Source: Streptomyces flavochromogenes (GTDB lineage Bacteria > Actinomycetota > Actinomycetes > Streptomycetales > Streptomycetaceae). Taken from it: DNA of 64,000 bases. The DNA lies in assembly GCF_000717595.1 (NCBI RefSeq), contig NZ_JNZO01000028.1:1-64000 (forward strand), in the 5' to 3' direction. This document shows, piece by piece, positions 25,002 through 35,080 of the stretch. The notes below the pieces were generated by a model, which ran no database searches, was not told the origin of the DNA, and saw only the letters and a list, made by a program, of their open reading frames with translations. Both the position numbers and the translations under genes were made by a program. Each line of letters opens with the position of its first letter. Within the stretch, counting starts at the first letter, position 1.

Positions 25002-25910
25002 TCAGAGGGCGGCGAGGTACTCCTCGCCCTTCTCCGTGATCCGCATGGCGTTGTCGACCACTGAGCGGTTGGCGAGGCCGTCACGATGCAGGCCCTTGAA
25101 GTGCGCCGTGATGTCACGGGAAAGGATGGCGTCGCCGAGTTTGTCGGTCAGCCAGGTGACGTCGCTGGTCTTCAGCGCGAGTACGCCCAGATCCTTCGCC
25201 AGCTTGATCGCCCATAGGAGCCGGTCGCGCTTGAGCCTGACCTGCTGGTAAGGCGGCCCGCCGTCGATGGACGCCGGGAGTTGATCGATCCCGGAGAAGT
25301 CGTCGGGAACGGCGAGCATGCGCGGCTTCCGCCGGGCGTTTGTGCGGGTGGTGGTCGTGGACGCAGATGATGTGCGGGTGCGCTTGCTCCGGTGACTTGC
25401 GTAGCCGTCTTCGAGGAGGTTCAGCAGGGAGTCCGAGAGGTAGTAGGACCCCCGCTCCGTCCCCTCGTGGATCCAGCCGGCCCGCACGGCCTTGTCGAAC
25501 TCCCGCGAGAAATGCGTGGGGATGCGTTCACGCGCCCGCTCGAAGAGTCTTCGAAGATCCTGATGGCCGAATGTCTCACGGCCTTCCACCAGCGTCAGGT
25601 AGGCGGCGAAGGCGGTGATCTTCTCCGGGACGGTCTTGGCGCCGGAGGCGTCGAGTGCGCGGCGGGGACTCTCCGGCAGTGACTGCCGCGTCGGCCGACC
25701 GCGGGAAGGCAGCTCGCGGACGCCCTCTTCTCTCGCCAGGGCGGGCTCGGGGGGCGAACCGGGCGGCTCGGGGCCAGGAGTGGCGTGGATCAGACCCGTG
25801 GGTGCCTGGACGATGGCGATGACGTGTGCGCCTTGGGCCACATTGATGTCCTGTTCGAACGTGATGCGTCCCGTGAGTGCCAAATGGACTTCATTGCTCA
25901 TTTCGGTCAT
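25002..25910 (-). CDS. Unknown protein with two winged-helix-like repeats
   Basis: A 302-residue protein of unrecognised family. Residues 1-35 form a short beta/alpha start (VHLALTGRITFEQDINVAQG). A proline-rich spacer follows, then two similar ~75-residue helical blocks: EKITAFAAYLTLVEGRETFG to SDSLLNLLEDGY, and RDRLLWAIKLAKDLGVLALK to ITEKGEEYLAAL. A Ser/Thr/Arg-rich linker separates them. Both blocks read like winged-helix modules. The ATG at 25910 lacks a ribosome-binding site and sits about 10 nt below a minus-strand TACCCT, so the message may be leaderless. The region is less GC-rich than its neighbours, suggesting transfer. Confidence 0.6.
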   Translation of the reverse strand: MTEMSNEVHLALTGRITFEQDINVAQGAHVIAIVQAPTGLIHATPGPEPPGSPPEPALAREEGVRELPSRGRPTRQSLPESPRRALDASGAKTVPEKITAFAAYLTLVEGRETFGHQDLRRLFERARERIPTHFSREFDKAVRAGWIHEGTERGSYYLSDSLLNLLEDGYASHRSKRTRTSSASTTTTRTNARRKPRMLAVPDDFSGIDQLPASIDGGPPYQQVRLKRDRLLWAIKLAKDLGVLALKTSDVTWLTDKLGDAILSRDITAHFKGLHRDGLANRSVVDNAMRITEKGEEYLAAL

Positions 25911-26261
25911 ATAGAAAGGGTATCTCGCGGGGGTTGTCTGGCACAGGTCTGCCCAGAGCCGTGCGACAGGGGCTCTCGGTGGTCTGCGACCCGGTCTCCG
26001 TGGTCTCTGTGTGTAGCCCGCCGTGCTCGACGAGAGCGGAACCTGGTGAGCGCCTTCGTCCGCGGCAGCTGCGCCGCACTCGAACGGCACGGTCCCTGGA
26101 TGACGGATGTCGCCGAGTTCGAGCGCGCGCCGGCGGCGCGACGCCCGGTAGCACCCTTCGAATGGCCTGCTCGCACGGAGCGCGGCCAGCGGTGCCCGCG
26201 CCGGGCGTCGCCCTTTGGAGAGGCGGAGCCCCTGATGTCGATCGACCCTCACCCGCGCAAG
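25911..26261. other. Gap without a supported gene
   Basis: The stretch between the two-repeat protein and the corA terminator has no frame with coding signature, ribosome-binding site or family resemblance on either strand. Confidence 0.5.
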
Positions 26262-26284
26262 ACCCCCGGATGCTCCGCGGGGGT
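26262..26284 (-). terminator. Terminator hairpin downstream of corA
   Basis: ACCCCCG pairs with CGGGGGT around a 9-nt loop. Read on the minus strand it is followed by CTTGC. It lies about 60 bp past the corA stop. Confidence 0.6.
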
Positions 26285-26344
26285 TTCGGGGACGCCGTCC
26301 CCTGTTTGCCCAACGCTGAATGGATCAAGAGGCTGGGTGGGTTG

Positions 26345-27451
26345 CTACAGCCAGTCCTTCTTCTTGAAGACCACGTACAGGCTCGTGCACACCACCGCCA
26401 TCAGCACCACCGCGAACGGATACCCGCCCGCCCAGTGCAGCTCCGGCATGTTGTCGAAGTTCATTCCGTAGATGGTTCCCACCAGCGTGGGTGCGAACAG
26501 AATCGCCGCCCACGAGGAGATCTTCTTGATCTCCTCGTTCTGCTCGAATCCGGCCTCCGCCAACGCCCGCATCTCCGCGTTCTGTTGCTGGGTGACCAGG
26601 GTCGCGTTGACCGTGAGGATGTCCGTGAGTGCCTGGCGGAAGCCGTCGACGCGCTCGCTGGTGTGGGTGACGTGGTCCGCCACGTCGCGCAGGTAGCGCT
26701 GGAGTTCCTCGTCCGTGCCGTACTTGGCGAAGCCCGCCATCAGGCCGTGCAGCATGCCGACCAGCGGGCGGGTGGCGCGCTGGAACTCGACCATTTCCCG
26801 GGAGAGTTCGTAGATGCGGCGGGAGACCGCCGGGTCGCCGCCGAAGACCTCCGTCTCGATCTCGTCGATGTCGTTCTGGACGCCCGCCACCACCGGCGCG
26901 TAGCCGTCGACCACCGCGTCGAGGATCGCGTACAGGACCGCCTCCGGGCCCAGGGCGAGCAGCTCCGGGTCCTTCTCCATGCGGCGGCGGACCGTGGAGA
27001 GGTCCGGTGCCGCGCCGTGGCGGACCGTGATCAGGAAGTCCGGGCCCACGAAGATGTGGAGCTCGCCGAACTCGACCTCCTCCTGCGCGTCCAGGTAGCG
27101 GGCCGCCCGGAGGACCACGAAGAGTGTGTCGCCGTACCTCTCCAGCTTGGGGCGCTGATGCGCCTCCATCGCGTCCTCGACGGCCAGTTCGTGCAGGTCG
27201 AACTCGGCTGCCAGGGAGTGGAGTTCCTCCTCGGTCGGGCGTTGGAGACCGATCCACGCCATGCCGTCGGGGTGCTCGCGCAGTTGTCGGAAGGTCTCCG
27301 CGAGCGTCGCCGGCGAGGAGACGCGACGGCCGTCCCGGTACAGACTCGCCTGCACCACGCTCCGCCGCTCCTCCGCCGCCTCCGGGGAGGCGGCGGCGGG
27401 CGGCTCCGCCTGGGGGCGGCGCCATGCCTGGCGTGGGCGACGGTCGGACAT
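26345..27451 (-). CDS. corA: CorA-family divalent cation transporter
   Basis: A 368-residue CorA channel for Mg2+ (possibly Co2+). The cytosolic N-terminal domain includes WIGLQRPTEEELHSLAAEFD and LHELAVEDAMEAHQRPKLER, the conserved beginning of CorA. The long stalk helix precedes two C-terminal transmembrane helices. The signature YGMNFDNMPE follows the first (SSWAAILFAPTLVGTIYGMN), and the protein ends with the basic KKKDWL. The ATG at 27451 has a near-perfect CAGGAGGTG ribosome-binding site. The extra 35 N-terminal residues are proline- and arginine-rich. It is a single-gene unit. Confidence 0.93.
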   Translation of the reverse strand: MSDRRPRQAWRRPQAEPPAAASPEAAEERRSVVQASLYRDGRRVSSPATLAETFRQLREHPDGMAWIGLQRPTEEELHSLAAEFDLHELAVEDAMEAHQRPKLERYGDTLFVVLRAARYLDAQEEVEFGELHIFVGPDFLITVRHGAAPDLSTVRRRMEKDPELLALGPEAVLYAILDAVVDGYAPVVAGVQNDIDEIETEVFGGDPAVSRRIYELSREMVEFQRATRPLVGMLHGLMAGFAKYGTDEELQRYLRDVADHVTHTSERVDGFRQALTDILTVNATLVTQQQNAEMRALAEAGFEQNEEIKKISSWAAILFAPTLVGTIYGMNFDNMPELHWAGGYPFAVVLMAVVCTSLYVVFKKKDWL

Positions 27452-27602
27452 CTCGTGCACCTCCTGAGTCTCCGGGAAGGATATATGGGGTTGGTTTCGG
27501 GTGAATGATGAGGGATTGGCGTCGGTGTTCCCCCACGTCGCGGTGGCGCCGCTAGCGCCTTGCGGACCGTATCTGTCCGCAAGTCCGGGTAGCGTGCCGA
27601 TC

Positions 27603-28718
27603 ATGGCCCTCAAGACGACCCACCCCGTGCTCGGTGTCCGCGCCCTGAACCGTGCCACCCTCGACCGCCAGCTGCTTCTCCGCCCCGCCTCCCTGGGCGT
27701 CACGGAGGCCGTCGAGCACCTTCTCGGGCTCCAGGCGCAGAACACCAAGCCGCCGTACTACGCGCTCGCCGCCCGCCTCGAAGGATTCCGGCCCGAGCAG
27801 CTGTCCGCGCTCATGGAGTCCCGTGACGTCGCCCGCATCGTCACCATGCGCTCCACGGTGCACACCCACACCGCTCGTGACGCGGTCGCCCTGCGCGGGC
27901 TCGTCCAGCCCGGGGCCATCGACCGCGAGCTCGCCGTCTTCGTCTCCCGCGGCGGTCTCGACGGCGTCGATCTCGACCGGCTCGCCGAGATCGCCCGTGC
28001 GCTCGTCGCCGAGCGGCCCCGCACGCCCAAGGAGCTGCGCGAGGAGCTGCTTCCCCAGTGGCCCGACGCCGACCCGCCGTCGCTCTCCGTCGCCGCCCGC
28101 TGTCTCCTGCCACTGGTCCAGGTCACCCCGCGCGGCCTCTGGGGGCGTGGCGGCCAGGTCGCGCTCACCACGACCGACCAGTGGTTCGGCGACCCCGCCG
28201 ACGGCGCCGCCGATCTCGACGAGACCGTGCTCCGCTACCTCGGGGCCTTCGGGCCCGCCTCCGTCAAGGACATGCAGACCTGGTGCGGCCTGACCCGACT
28301 CGGTGAGGCGTTCGAGCGGCTGCGGCCCCGGCTCCTCGTCTTCCAGGACGAGCGCGGCACCGAGCTCTTCGACCTGCCGGACGCGTCCCGCCCCGACGAG
28401 GACACCCCGGCCCCGCCCCGGTTCCTCCCCGAGTTCGACAACCTGCTGCTGTCGCACGCCAACCGCAGCCGTGTCATGCCCGCCGAGCACAAGGGCCGCA
28501 CCTGGACCGGCAACCAGGCCCACCGCGTCTTCCTCCTCGACGGCTTCCTCGCCGGGCTCTGGCACCTCGACGAGGGCAAGGACCGCATCACCCTCACCGT
28601 CGAGCCCTTCGCGCACGTGACGCGCGCCCAGCGCGCCGAGCTCACCGCCGAGGCCGAGCGGACCCTCCGGCTCATGACGCCTTCGGACATCCCGTACGAG
28701 ATCGTCCATGCGGAGTGA
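27603..28718 (+). CDS. HTH_42 winged-helix protein, AlkZ-like DNA glycosylase family
   Basis: A 371-residue member of the HTH_42 (winged-helix DNA-binding) family that includes AlkZ and YcaQ DNA glycosylases. RPASLGVTEAVEHLLGLQAQ contains the Q-x-Q pair (Q44 and Q46) that corresponds to the catalytic motif of AlkZ-like enzymes. MRSTVHTHTARDAVALRGLV, LPEFDNLLLSHANRSRVMPA and VFLLDGFLAGLWHL are family landmarks along the tandem winged helices. It probably excises alkylated or crosslinked bases, but activity cannot be assigned without testing. The ATG at 27603 is the family start. The next gene overlaps its 3' end by 11 nt. Confidence 0.85.
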   Translation: MALKTTHPVLGVRALNRATLDRQLLLRPASLGVTEAVEHLLGLQAQNTKPPYYALAARLEGFRPEQLSALMESRDVARIVTMRSTVHTHTARDAVALRGLVQPGAIDRELAVFVSRGGLDGVDLDRLAEIARALVAERPRTPKELREELLPQWPDADPPSLSVAARCLLPLVQVTPRGLWGRGGQVALTTTDQWFGDPADGAADLDETVLRYLGAFGPASVKDMQTWCGLTRLGEAFERLRPRLLVFQDERGTELFDLPDASRPDEDTPAPPRFLPEFDNLLLSHANRSRVMPAEHKGRTWTGNQAHRVFLLDGFLAGLWHLDEGKDRITLTVEPFAHVTRAQRAELTAEAERTLRLMTPSDIPYEIVHAE

Positions 28719-29199
28719 CGGCGGAGACGGCCGGGTGACACGGGAGGAAGCCGTGGCCGGCGCCCTCGCCGCGGCCGGCTGGTACCCGGGGCGCGACATC
28801 GGCGCGCGGCTGCCCGAGCTCCTGGCGTTCGTCATCGACCGGTTCGCCGAGGAAGGCCATCCGGTCGAACCGTTCCGTGCCGCTCGGGACTTCGTCCGGG
28901 AGTTCGGTGGAGTGCGCCTGGAGATTCCGGGAACTCCGCCGATCGCCGTCGGGTTCACCCCGCACTGGATCTACGACGAGAGCGCCGAGGACGTCGCCGA
29001 GCTCGCCGGGAACCTGGGCAGGAGGCTGTTTCCCGTCGGATACGAGACGTTCGACGGGGCGATGGTCCTCGTCGACGCCACCGCGCGCTTCTTCCTCCTG
29101 CACCACACCGGTCCCTATTTCCTGGGTCTGACCGCGCACGAGGCCGTCGGCTGTCTGCTGTACGGGCCCCAGCGGGAAGCACGGGACTTCTTCCGGTGA
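28708..29199 (+). CDS. SUKH-3 domain protein
   Basis: A 163-residue single-domain SUKH-3 protein. REEAVAGALAAAGWYPGRDI opens the domain, FVREFGGVRLEIPGTPPIAV is the characteristic strand pair, and GRRLFPVGYETFDGAMVLVD then ARFFLLHHTGPYFLG close it. SUKH proteins often serve as immunity proteins against contact-dependent or polymorphic toxins, but stand-alone SUKH-3 genes are common in Streptomyces without a toxin. None is seen here. The start overlaps the AlkZ-like gene by 11 nt, indicating translational coupling. Confidence 0.88.
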   Translation: MRSDGGDGRVTREEAVAGALAAAGWYPGRDIGARLPELLAFVIDRFAEEGHPVEPFRAARDFVREFGGVRLEIPGTPPIAVGFTPHWIYDESAEDVAELAGNLGRRLFPVGYETFDGAMVLVDATARFFLLHHTGPYFLGLTAHEAVGCLLYGPQREARDFFR

Positions 29200-29230
29200 C
29201 GTGCCCGGCCGTGGCCGTCACCGAGGCGCC

Positions 29231-30046
29231 CTACGGCAGCGCCCCCGCCCTCCGCGCCGCCACCACCGCCTCCAGGCGGGTGTGCGCGCCCAGCTTGCGC
29301 ATCGCCGAGCGCAGGTAGCCCTTGACCGTCTCCGGGCGCAGGCCGAGACGGCTCGCCGCCGCCGCGTTCGTCGCGCCCGAGGCCACCGCCGCGAGGACGT
29401 CCGTCTCCCGGGGGGTCAGCGCCACTCCCGGCAGGTCGCGAGGTGTCCCCGAGGCCGTCTCCAGGCGGCCGCAGACCGCGAGCAGGCGTTCCCGCAGTTC
29501 CGGGTCCGGGACCTGCGGGGCCAGTTCGCGCAGCTCCCCGTAGGCCTGGCGGACCTCCTCCCAGGACGGCCCCGGGGCCGGAGCGGTGTCGAGGCGGCCG
29601 ACCTCGTCCCGTACGGCCAGGGCCTGCTCCACATCGCGGGCCGCCGCGACCGCCGCGTCGAAGACCCGCTCGCCGATCGGCAGGGCGTCGCGCAGCGCCC
29701 CGTACAGGACACCGCGCACCTTGCGGCGTACGACGACGGGCACCGCGATCACCGAGCGCAGCCCCTCCGCCGCGACCGGGCCGTCGTACTCGTGGGTGAT
29801 GTGCCGGGCCGAGGGGTAGTCCGTGACCGCGCACGGCCGTGACAGGGCCAGGCACTTGCCGCCGAGGCCCGAGCCGGTGGAGATCGCCAGGCCGTGCAGC
29901 GCGGGTGTCACCGCCCCGCAGGTCTCGCCGATCCGCATCGGCCGCCCGTCCTGGAGCAGCCCGCCGAAGACCACGGGCAGTCCGCTGGCCCGGCGCAGCC
30001 GCAGCAGCGCCGCGCGCAGCTCGGCCGTTTCCATCCGCTCGGGCAC
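29231..30046 (-). CDS. GAF-LuxR transcriptional regulator
   Basis: A 271-residue regulator. Residues about 5-150 form a GAF-like sensory domain ([20 protein letters not shown], then [20 protein letters not shown]). A LuxR/NarL helix-turn-helix sits at the C-terminus ([20 protein letters not shown], then [19 protein letters not shown]). There is no receiver domain, so it probably senses a small ligand directly. The GTG at 30046 has AAGGAG 7 nt upstream. It diverges from the two acyl-CoA ligase genes, 91 bp away, an arrangement seen repeatedly in actinomycetes, and so probably controls them in response to an acid or acyl-CoA. Confidence 0.88.
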   Translation of the reverse strand: MPERMETAELRAALLRLRRASGLPVVFGGLLQDGRPMRIGETCGAVTPALHGLAISTGSGLGGKCLALSRPCAVTDYPSARHITHEYDGPVAAEGLRSVIAVPVVVRRKVRGVLYGALRDALPIGERVFDAAVAAARDVEQALAVRDEVGRLDTAPAPGPSWEEVRQAYGELRELAPQVPDPELRERLLAVCGRLETASGTPRDLPGVALTPRETDVLAAVASGATNAAAASRLGLRPETVKGYLRSAMRKLGAHTRLEAVVAARRAGALP

Positions 30047-30137
30047 GGGACCACTCCTTCACCCCCGAACGGGGGTAGTGAGACCTGGGTCACTGATTAC
30101 ACGATGTCCGAGGCGTGTCCCGCAATGAGGAGGACGT

Positions 30138-31823
30138 ATGACGGCACAGAGCGCGACCAGTGCGACGGAGAGGTTCCGGGCGGCCCGGGACTTCCTGCTT
30201 CAGCACCGCGAGGACTACGAGACGGCCTACGAGGGATTCGTCTGGCCCCGGTCCGACCGGTTCAACTGGGCGCTCGAATGGTTCGACGTCATCGCCGAGG
30301 GCAACGCCCGGACCGCGCTCCACATCGTGGAGGAGGACGGATCCGAGACGAAGGTGTCCTTCGCCGACATGTCCGCGCGCTCCAACCGCGTCGCGAACTG
30401 GCTGCGCGCCCAGGGCGTCCGCGCCGGCGACCGGATCATCGTGATGCTGGGCAACCAGGCCGAGCTGTGGGAGACCGTGCTCGCCGCCATGAAGCTGCGC
30501 GCCGTCGTCATCCCGGCCACCCCGCTCCTCGGCCCCGCCGACCTCCGCGACCGCGTGGACCGGGGCCGCGCCCGGCATGTCGTCGTGCGCGCCGAGGACA
30601 CCGCCAAGTTCGACGACGTCCCGGGGGAGTACACCCGGATCGCGGTCGGCGGGGACGGGGTGAGCTGGCTGGGGTACGAGGATGCCGTCCGCGAGTCCGA
30701 GGTGTTCGAGCCCGAGGGCGTCACCCTCGCCGAGGACACCCTCATGCTGTACTTCACGTCCGGCACGACGGCCCGTCCCAAGCTGGTCGAGCACACCCAC
30801 ACCTCGTACCCGGTCGGGCACCTGTCGACGATGTACTGGATCGGCCTCAAGCCCGGCGACGTCCACCTCAACATCTCCTCGCCGGGCTGGGCCAAGCACG
30901 CCTGGTCCAACCTCTTCGCCCCGTGGAACGCCGAGGCGACCGTCTTCATCCACAACTACACGCGCTTCGACCCGGCCCGGCTGATGAACGAGATGGAGCG
31001 CAACGGCGTCACCAGCTTCTGCGCCCCGCCGACCGTGTGGCGGATGCTGATCCAGTCCGACCTCGGCCGGCTGAAGGCCCCGCCGCGCGAGGTCGTCGCC
31101 GCCGGCGAACCGCTGAACCCCGAGGTCATCGAGTCCGTGCGGCGCGCCTGGGGCGTCACCATCCGAGACGGCTTCGGCCAGACCGAGACCGCCGTCCAGG
31201 TCTCCAACAGTCCCGGCCAACGCCTCAAGGAGGGCTCCATGGGGCGCCCGAGCCCCGGCTTCCGGGTCACCCTCGTCGACCCGGTGAGCGGCCAGGCGGA
31301 CGTGGAGGAGGGCGAGATCTGTCTCGACCTGTCCGCCAACCCGGTGGGCCTGATGACCGGCTACCACGGCGATCCGGAGCGTACGGCGGAGGCCATGGCC
31401 GGCGGCTACTACCGCACCGGCGACATCGGTTCGAGGGACGCCGAGGGGTACATCACCTACATCGGACGCGCCGACGACGTCTTCAAGGCCTCCGACTACA
31501 AGATCAGCCCCTTCGAGCTGGAGAGCGCGCTCCTGGAGCACGAGGCCGTCGCCGAGGCCGCCGTCGTCCCCGCACCGGATCCGCTGCGGCTCGCCGTCCC
31601 CAAGGCGTACGTCGTCCTCGCGGCCGGCTGGGAGCCCGACGCGGAGACCGCGAAGGTCCTCTTCGCCCACTCGCGCGCGGTCCTCGCCCCGTACAAGCGG
31701 GTCCGGCGCATCGAGTTCGCCGAGCTGCCCAAGACCGTCTCCGGCAAGATCCGGCGGGTGGAACTGCGCCGGCTGACCGCCGAGGGCGGCGGCAGGGAAT
31801 TCGTGGAAGGGGACCTGGCATGA
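30138..31823 (+). CDS. AMP-binding acyl-CoA synthetase (medium-chain/benzoate type)
   Basis: A 561-residue ANL-superfamily ligase that activates a carboxylic acid with ATP and then CoA. The P-loop is [20 protein letters not shown] near residue 205. [11 protein letters not shown] is the A5 motif, [20 protein letters not shown] is A7/A8, and [13 protein letters not shown] contains the C-terminal catalytic lysine. The opening [20 protein letters not shown] is typical of medium-chain or aromatic acyl-CoA ligases. GAGGAGG precedes the ATG. It overlaps the next ligase gene by 4 nt (ATGA) and is divergent from a GAF-LuxR regulator. Substrate is inferred only at class level. Confidence 0.9.
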   Translation: MTAQSATSATERFRAARDFLLQHREDYETAYEGFVWPRSDRFNWALEWFDVIAEGNARTALHIVEEDGSETKVSFADMSARSNRVANWLRAQGVRAGDRIIVMLGNQAELWETVLAAMKLRAVVIPATPLLGPADLRDRVDRGRARHVVVRAEDTAKFDDVPGEYTRIAVGGDGVSWLGYEDAVRESEVFEPEGVTLAEDTLMLYFTSGTTARPKLVEHTHTSYPVGHLSTMYWIGLKPGDVHLNISSPGWAKHAWSNLFAPWNAEATVFIHNYTRFDPARLMNEMERNGVTSFCAPPTVWRMLIQSDLGRLKAPPREVVAAGEPLNPEVIESVRRAWGVTIRDGFGQTETAVQVSNSPGQRLKEGSMGRPSPGFRVTLVDPVSGQADVEEGEICLDLSANPVGLMTGYHGDPERTAEAMAGGYYRTGDIGSRDAEGYITYIGRADDVFKASDYKISPFELESALLEHEAVAEAAVVPAPDPLRLAVPKAYVVLAAGWEPDAETAKVLFAHSRAVLAPYKRVRRIEFAELPKTVSGKIRRVELRRLTAEGGGREFVEGDLA

Positions 31824-33448
31824 CACCGTCCGGAACCGTAGAGACCACCGCACTCTCCTACGCCCATGGGGTGTCGGAGACTCCGCTCCTCGGCGACACC
31901 ATCGGTGCCAACCTGGACCGGGCCGTCGCCGCCTGGCCGGAGCGGGAGGCACTCGTCGACGTGCCCACCGGACGCCGCTGGACGTACGCCCGATTCGGCG
32001 CCGACGTCGACCGGCTGGCCGGTTCCCTGCTCGGCAGCGGGGTGCGGAAGGGCGACCGGGTCGGCATCTGGGCGGTCAACTGCGCCGAGTGGGTCCTCGT
32101 GCAGTACGCCACCGCCCGGATCGGCGCGGTCATGGTCAACATCAACCCCGCGTACCGTTCCCACGAGTTGGCGTACGTCCTCGACCAGGCCGGGATCACC
32201 CTGCTCTTCGCCTCACTCGCGCACAAGACGAGCGACTACCGGGCGATGGTCGATGAAGTGCGCTCCGAATGCCCGGAGTTGCGCGAGACGGTCTACTTCG
32301 GCGACCCGGGCTGGGACGCGTTCCTCGCCCGTACGCCGGGAGATCTGCGCCCCGAGCCGCTCTCCTGCGACGAGCCGGTGAACATCCAGTACACCTCGGG
32401 GACCACGGGCTTCCCCAAGGGGGCCACGCTCTCCCACCACAACATCCTCAACAACGGCTACTTCGTGGGCGAGATGATCGCCTACTCCGAGCAGGACCGC
32501 ATCTGCATCCCGGTGCCCTTCTACCACTGCTTCGGCATGGTCATGGGAAACCTGGCCGCCACCTCTCACGGCGCCTGCATGGTGATCCCCGCGCCCTCCT
32601 TCGACCCGGCCGCCACCCTCCGGGCCGTGCAGGAGGAGCGCTGCACCTCGCTCTACGGGGTGCCCACGATGTTCATCGCCGAGCTGAATCTCCCCGACTT
32701 CGCCGCCTACGACCTGTCGAGCCTGCGCACCGGGATCATGGCCGGCTCGCCGTGCCCGGTGGAGGTGATGAAGCGGGTCGTCGCCGAGATGAACATGGCG
32801 GAGGTGTCGATCTGTTACGGCATGACCGAGACCTCGCCGGTCTCTACCCAGACCCGCCGCGACGACGACCTGGAGCGCCGCACGGGCACGGTCGGACGGG
32901 TCATGCCGCACGTCGAGGTGAAGGTCGTCGACCCGGCGACGGGCCTCACCGTCGAGCGCGGCGCCGCGGGCGAACTCTGCACCCGTGGCTACAGCGTGAT
33001 GCTCGGCTACTGGGACGAACCGGAGAAGACCGCGGAGGCGATCGACCCCGGCCGCTGGATGCACACCGGCGACCTGGCGGTGATCCGCGACGACGGCTAC
33101 GTCCAGATCGTCGGCCGCATCAAGGACATGATCATCCGGGGCGGCGAGAACGTGTACCCGCGCGAGATCGAGGAGTTCCTCTACGGGTACGAGAAGATCG
33201 CCGACGTCCAGGTCGTGGGCGTGCCCGACGAGCGCTACGGCGAGGAGATCCTCGCCTGCGTCATCCCCCGCGACCCGGCCGATCCGCCCACCCTGGAGGA
33301 GGTCACCGCCTTCTGCCGCGACCGGCTCGCCCACTACAAGATCCCGCGCCGGGTGGAGATCCTCACCGAGTTCCCGATGACGGTGAGCGGGAAGGTGCGG
33401 AAGGTGGAACTACGGCAGCGGTACGGCGAACCGGGCGGCGCTCCCTAG
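31820..33448 (+). CDS. AMP-binding fatty-acyl-CoA ligase
   Basis: A 542-residue ANL-family ligase related to fatty-acid-CoA ligases (FadD/FadK type). The P-loop is [21 protein letters not shown]5 is [13 protein letters not shown], the hinge region is [20 protein letters not shown] then [20 protein letters not shown], and the catalytic lysine is in [15 protein letters not shown]. It would convert free fatty acids to acyl-CoA for beta-oxidation. It is translationally coupled to the preceding ligase by a 4-nt overlap, so the pair probably handles related acids of different chain length under one promoter. Confidence 0.93.
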   Translation: MTPSGTVETTALSYAHGVSETPLLGDTIGANLDRAVAAWPEREALVDVPTGRRWTYARFGADVDRLAGSLLGSGVRKGDRVGIWAVNCAEWVLVQYATARIGAVMVNINPAYRSHELAYVLDQAGITLLFASLAHKTSDYRAMVDEVRSECPELRETVYFGDPGWDAFLARTPGDLRPEPLSCDEPVNIQYTSGTTGFPKGATLSHHNILNNGYFVGEMIAYSEQDRICIPVPFYHCFGMVMGNLAATSHGACMVIPAPSFDPAATLRAVQEERCTSLYGVPTMFIAELNLPDFAAYDLSSLRTGIMAGSPCPVEVMKRVVAEMNMAEVSICYGMTETSPVSTQTRRDDDLERRTGTVGRVMPHVEVKVVDPATGLTVERGAAGELCTRGYSVMLGYWDEPEKTAEAIDPGRWMHTGDLAVIRDDGYVQIVGRIKDMIIRGGENVYPREIEEFLYGYEKIADVQVVGVPDERYGEEILACVIPRDPADPPTLEEVTAFCRDRLAHYKIPRRVEILTEFPMTVSGKVRKVELRQRYGEPGGAP

Positions 33449-33514
33449 GACCTCGGGCGAGCCGGGCGGCGCTGCCCTGGGCCCGGGCGAGCCGGGCGGC
33501 GATGCCCGGGAACC
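33424..33514. repeat. Three direct repeats of ~30 bp at the end of the ligase operon
   Basis: GGGCGAGCCGGGCGGCG begins at 33455 and 33485, and an earlier copy with CGAACC in place of CGAGCC starts at 33424, inside the last codons of the ligase gene. Spacing is 30-31 bp. The repeats appear to have arisen by local duplication of the gene's 3' end. Confidence 0.7.
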
Positions 33515-33516
33515 TC

Positions 33517-34098
33517 CTAGCCCCGCTGCCGGGCCTCCCGGGCCTCCTCCCGCGCCTCCGGGACGCCCAGGTCCGCCGGGGCGTGCCGCACCTCCCGGCG
33601 CATGCACACCCGGGGCCAGACGGAGAGGCCGTGGGCCGCCTCCGCGCGGCTGATGGCACGCAGGCCCTCCGTCAGCGCCGGATCGGAGTCGGTCAGCGGA
33701 CGGAAACCGAGCCGCGCGTAGTACGGCGCGTTCCACGGCACCTCGGTGAACGTCGTCAGGGTCAGCGCCGCCAGGCCCTGATCCCTCGCGGCCGCCGCCA
33801 GATGCTCGATCAGCACCCGGCCGACACCCCGGCGGGCGGCGTCCGGATGCACCGACACCTGCTCGATGTGGGCGGATCCGTCGATCGTGTCGGTCAGCAG
33901 ATACGCGACCGGGCGATCGGCGGCGTCCGCCGCCACCCACGCCCGGCCCGCGCGGCGATAGGACTCCAGGACGTCCAGGGGCAGGGGGTCGTCGTCGGCG
34001 ATCGCCGCCATGCCGAGGGTGCGGAACGGCTCGCCCGCCGCCCGTTCGATGTCCTGGAGCAGCGGGAGTTCGGCCGGAGCGGCCGCTCTGATGCGCAT
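33517..34098 (-). CDS. GNAT family N-acetyltransferase
   Basis: A 193-residue GCN5-related acetyltransferase. The N-terminus MRIRAAAPAELPLLQDIERA is the first strand and helix. The acetyl-CoA-binding motif A is HIEQVSVHPDAARRGVGRVL (Q/RxxGxG form RRGVG), and motif B follows as LTTFTEVPWNAPYYARLGFR. The acceptor substrate is unknown. The C-terminal ~25 residues are charged and lie outside the fold. The start is taken at the ATG 34098, directly before the first strand; a longer open frame upstream has no coding signature. Confidence 0.88.
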   Translation of the reverse strand: MRIRAAAPAELPLLQDIERAAGEPFRTLGMAAIADDDPLPLDVLESYRRAGRAWVAADAADRPVAYLLTDTIDGSAHIEQVSVHPDAARRGVGRVLIEHLAAAARDQGLAALTLTTFTEVPWNAPYYARLGFRPLTDSDPALTEGLRAISRAEAAHGLSVWPRVCMRREVRHAPADLGVPEAREEAREARQRG

Positions 34099-34117
34099 AC
34101 GACAGTATGGCGCGGCC

Positions 34118-34921
34118 TCACCCCGCGCCGTCGCCCGGAACCGGACCACGCTCCTGCGGCGGCCGGTTCCGGTCCACCTCACCGGGCCGGTCGAGCAGCC
34201 CGCCGTCCCGCGAGAAGTGGGGCAGGAACAGCGCGAGCGCCGGATCGCCGTACAGCGCCACGTACAGCTGGACGAGCCACCCGTCCGTCACCTCGCGCCG
34301 ATGCGCCGGCAGCGGGTACCGGTCCCGGAGCCCGGCGAGGAGCCGCCGCGCCGCCCGGGTCGCCGGCGGCAGCCGCAGCAGCACCACCGCCGCGAGCAGG
34401 ACGGGCAGGGCCCCGGCCACCAGCGCCCCGGCCAGACCGGTACCGGTCGCCCCCGTCGCGTACGCCCCCGCCGCCACCGTCAGCGGTACGCAGCCGAGCA
34501 GCGCCCTGGCCGCCCACAACCGCGCCGGCGGCTGCAGCAGCCCCGCCCCGCGCAGCTCGCGGCGCAGCACGTCCACCGCCCGCCGCGCCTCGGGGCGCAG
34601 CGCCAGATCACGCAACGCGAACGCCCGGTGGAGCGCCCCGTGCACCCCCAGCTGGACGGGGTCCCGGGTGCGGCCGGGGCCGCCGTTGGCCCGAATCGTA
34701 TGTTTGCGGCCCGCCGCGACCGCGCCGCGCTGGTGCAGTGCCACCAGCGCCACGGTGACGGCCGCCCGCCGTCCGCCCCGCAGCAGCGCCAGGGCCTGCG
34801 GTGGCGGCACGTCGTCCGGACGCGGCCCTTCGCTTTCCTTGCTGCGGGTTCGCAACAACGCGACGGCGAGCAGCAGTTGCCCGCAGGCCGCTCCTATGAA
34901 CCACCACATCCCCGTCGGCAT
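34118..34921 (-). CDS. TIGR04222-type membrane protein
   Basis: A 267-residue membrane protein. One helix sits at the N-terminus (MWWFIGAACGQLLLAVALL). A soluble part contains the family-like segment LALLRGGRRAAVTVALVALH with RGAV. Two further hydrophobic segments lie near the middle (LLGCVPLTVAAGAYATGATG, and ALVAGALPVLLAAVVLLRLP), and the C-terminal ~60 residues are charged. TIGR04222 proteins are widespread in actinomycetes and have no assigned function. The ATG at 34921 places the first helix at the N-terminus; an alternative start at 34969 adds 16 residues. Confidence 0.75.
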   Translation of the reverse strand: MPTGMWWFIGAACGQLLLAVALLRTRSKESEGPRPDDVPPPQALALLRGGRRAAVTVALVALHQRGAVAAGRKHTIRANGGPGRTRDPVQLGVHGALHRAFALRDLALRPEARRAVDVLRRELRGAGLLQPPARLWAARALLGCVPLTVAAGAYATGATGTGLAGALVAGALPVLLAAVVLLRLPPATRAARRLLAGLRDRYPLPAHRREVTDGWLVQLYVALYGDPALALFLPHFSRDGGLLDRPGEVDRNRPPQERGPVPGDGAG

Positions 34922-35080
34922 GACGCCCACCCCCCGAAGGTGTTGTGCCCGGGTGAGCGTGATCGTCACGCGTGAATGGCCGGTTTCGGATGCCGAGGTG
35001 TCGTGGGCGCCACGCCACCGGTGCCCGGCCCGTCGACGGCGGCCGTGGACGCGCTCGGGCGGCGCCCGCGGACGGCACCC

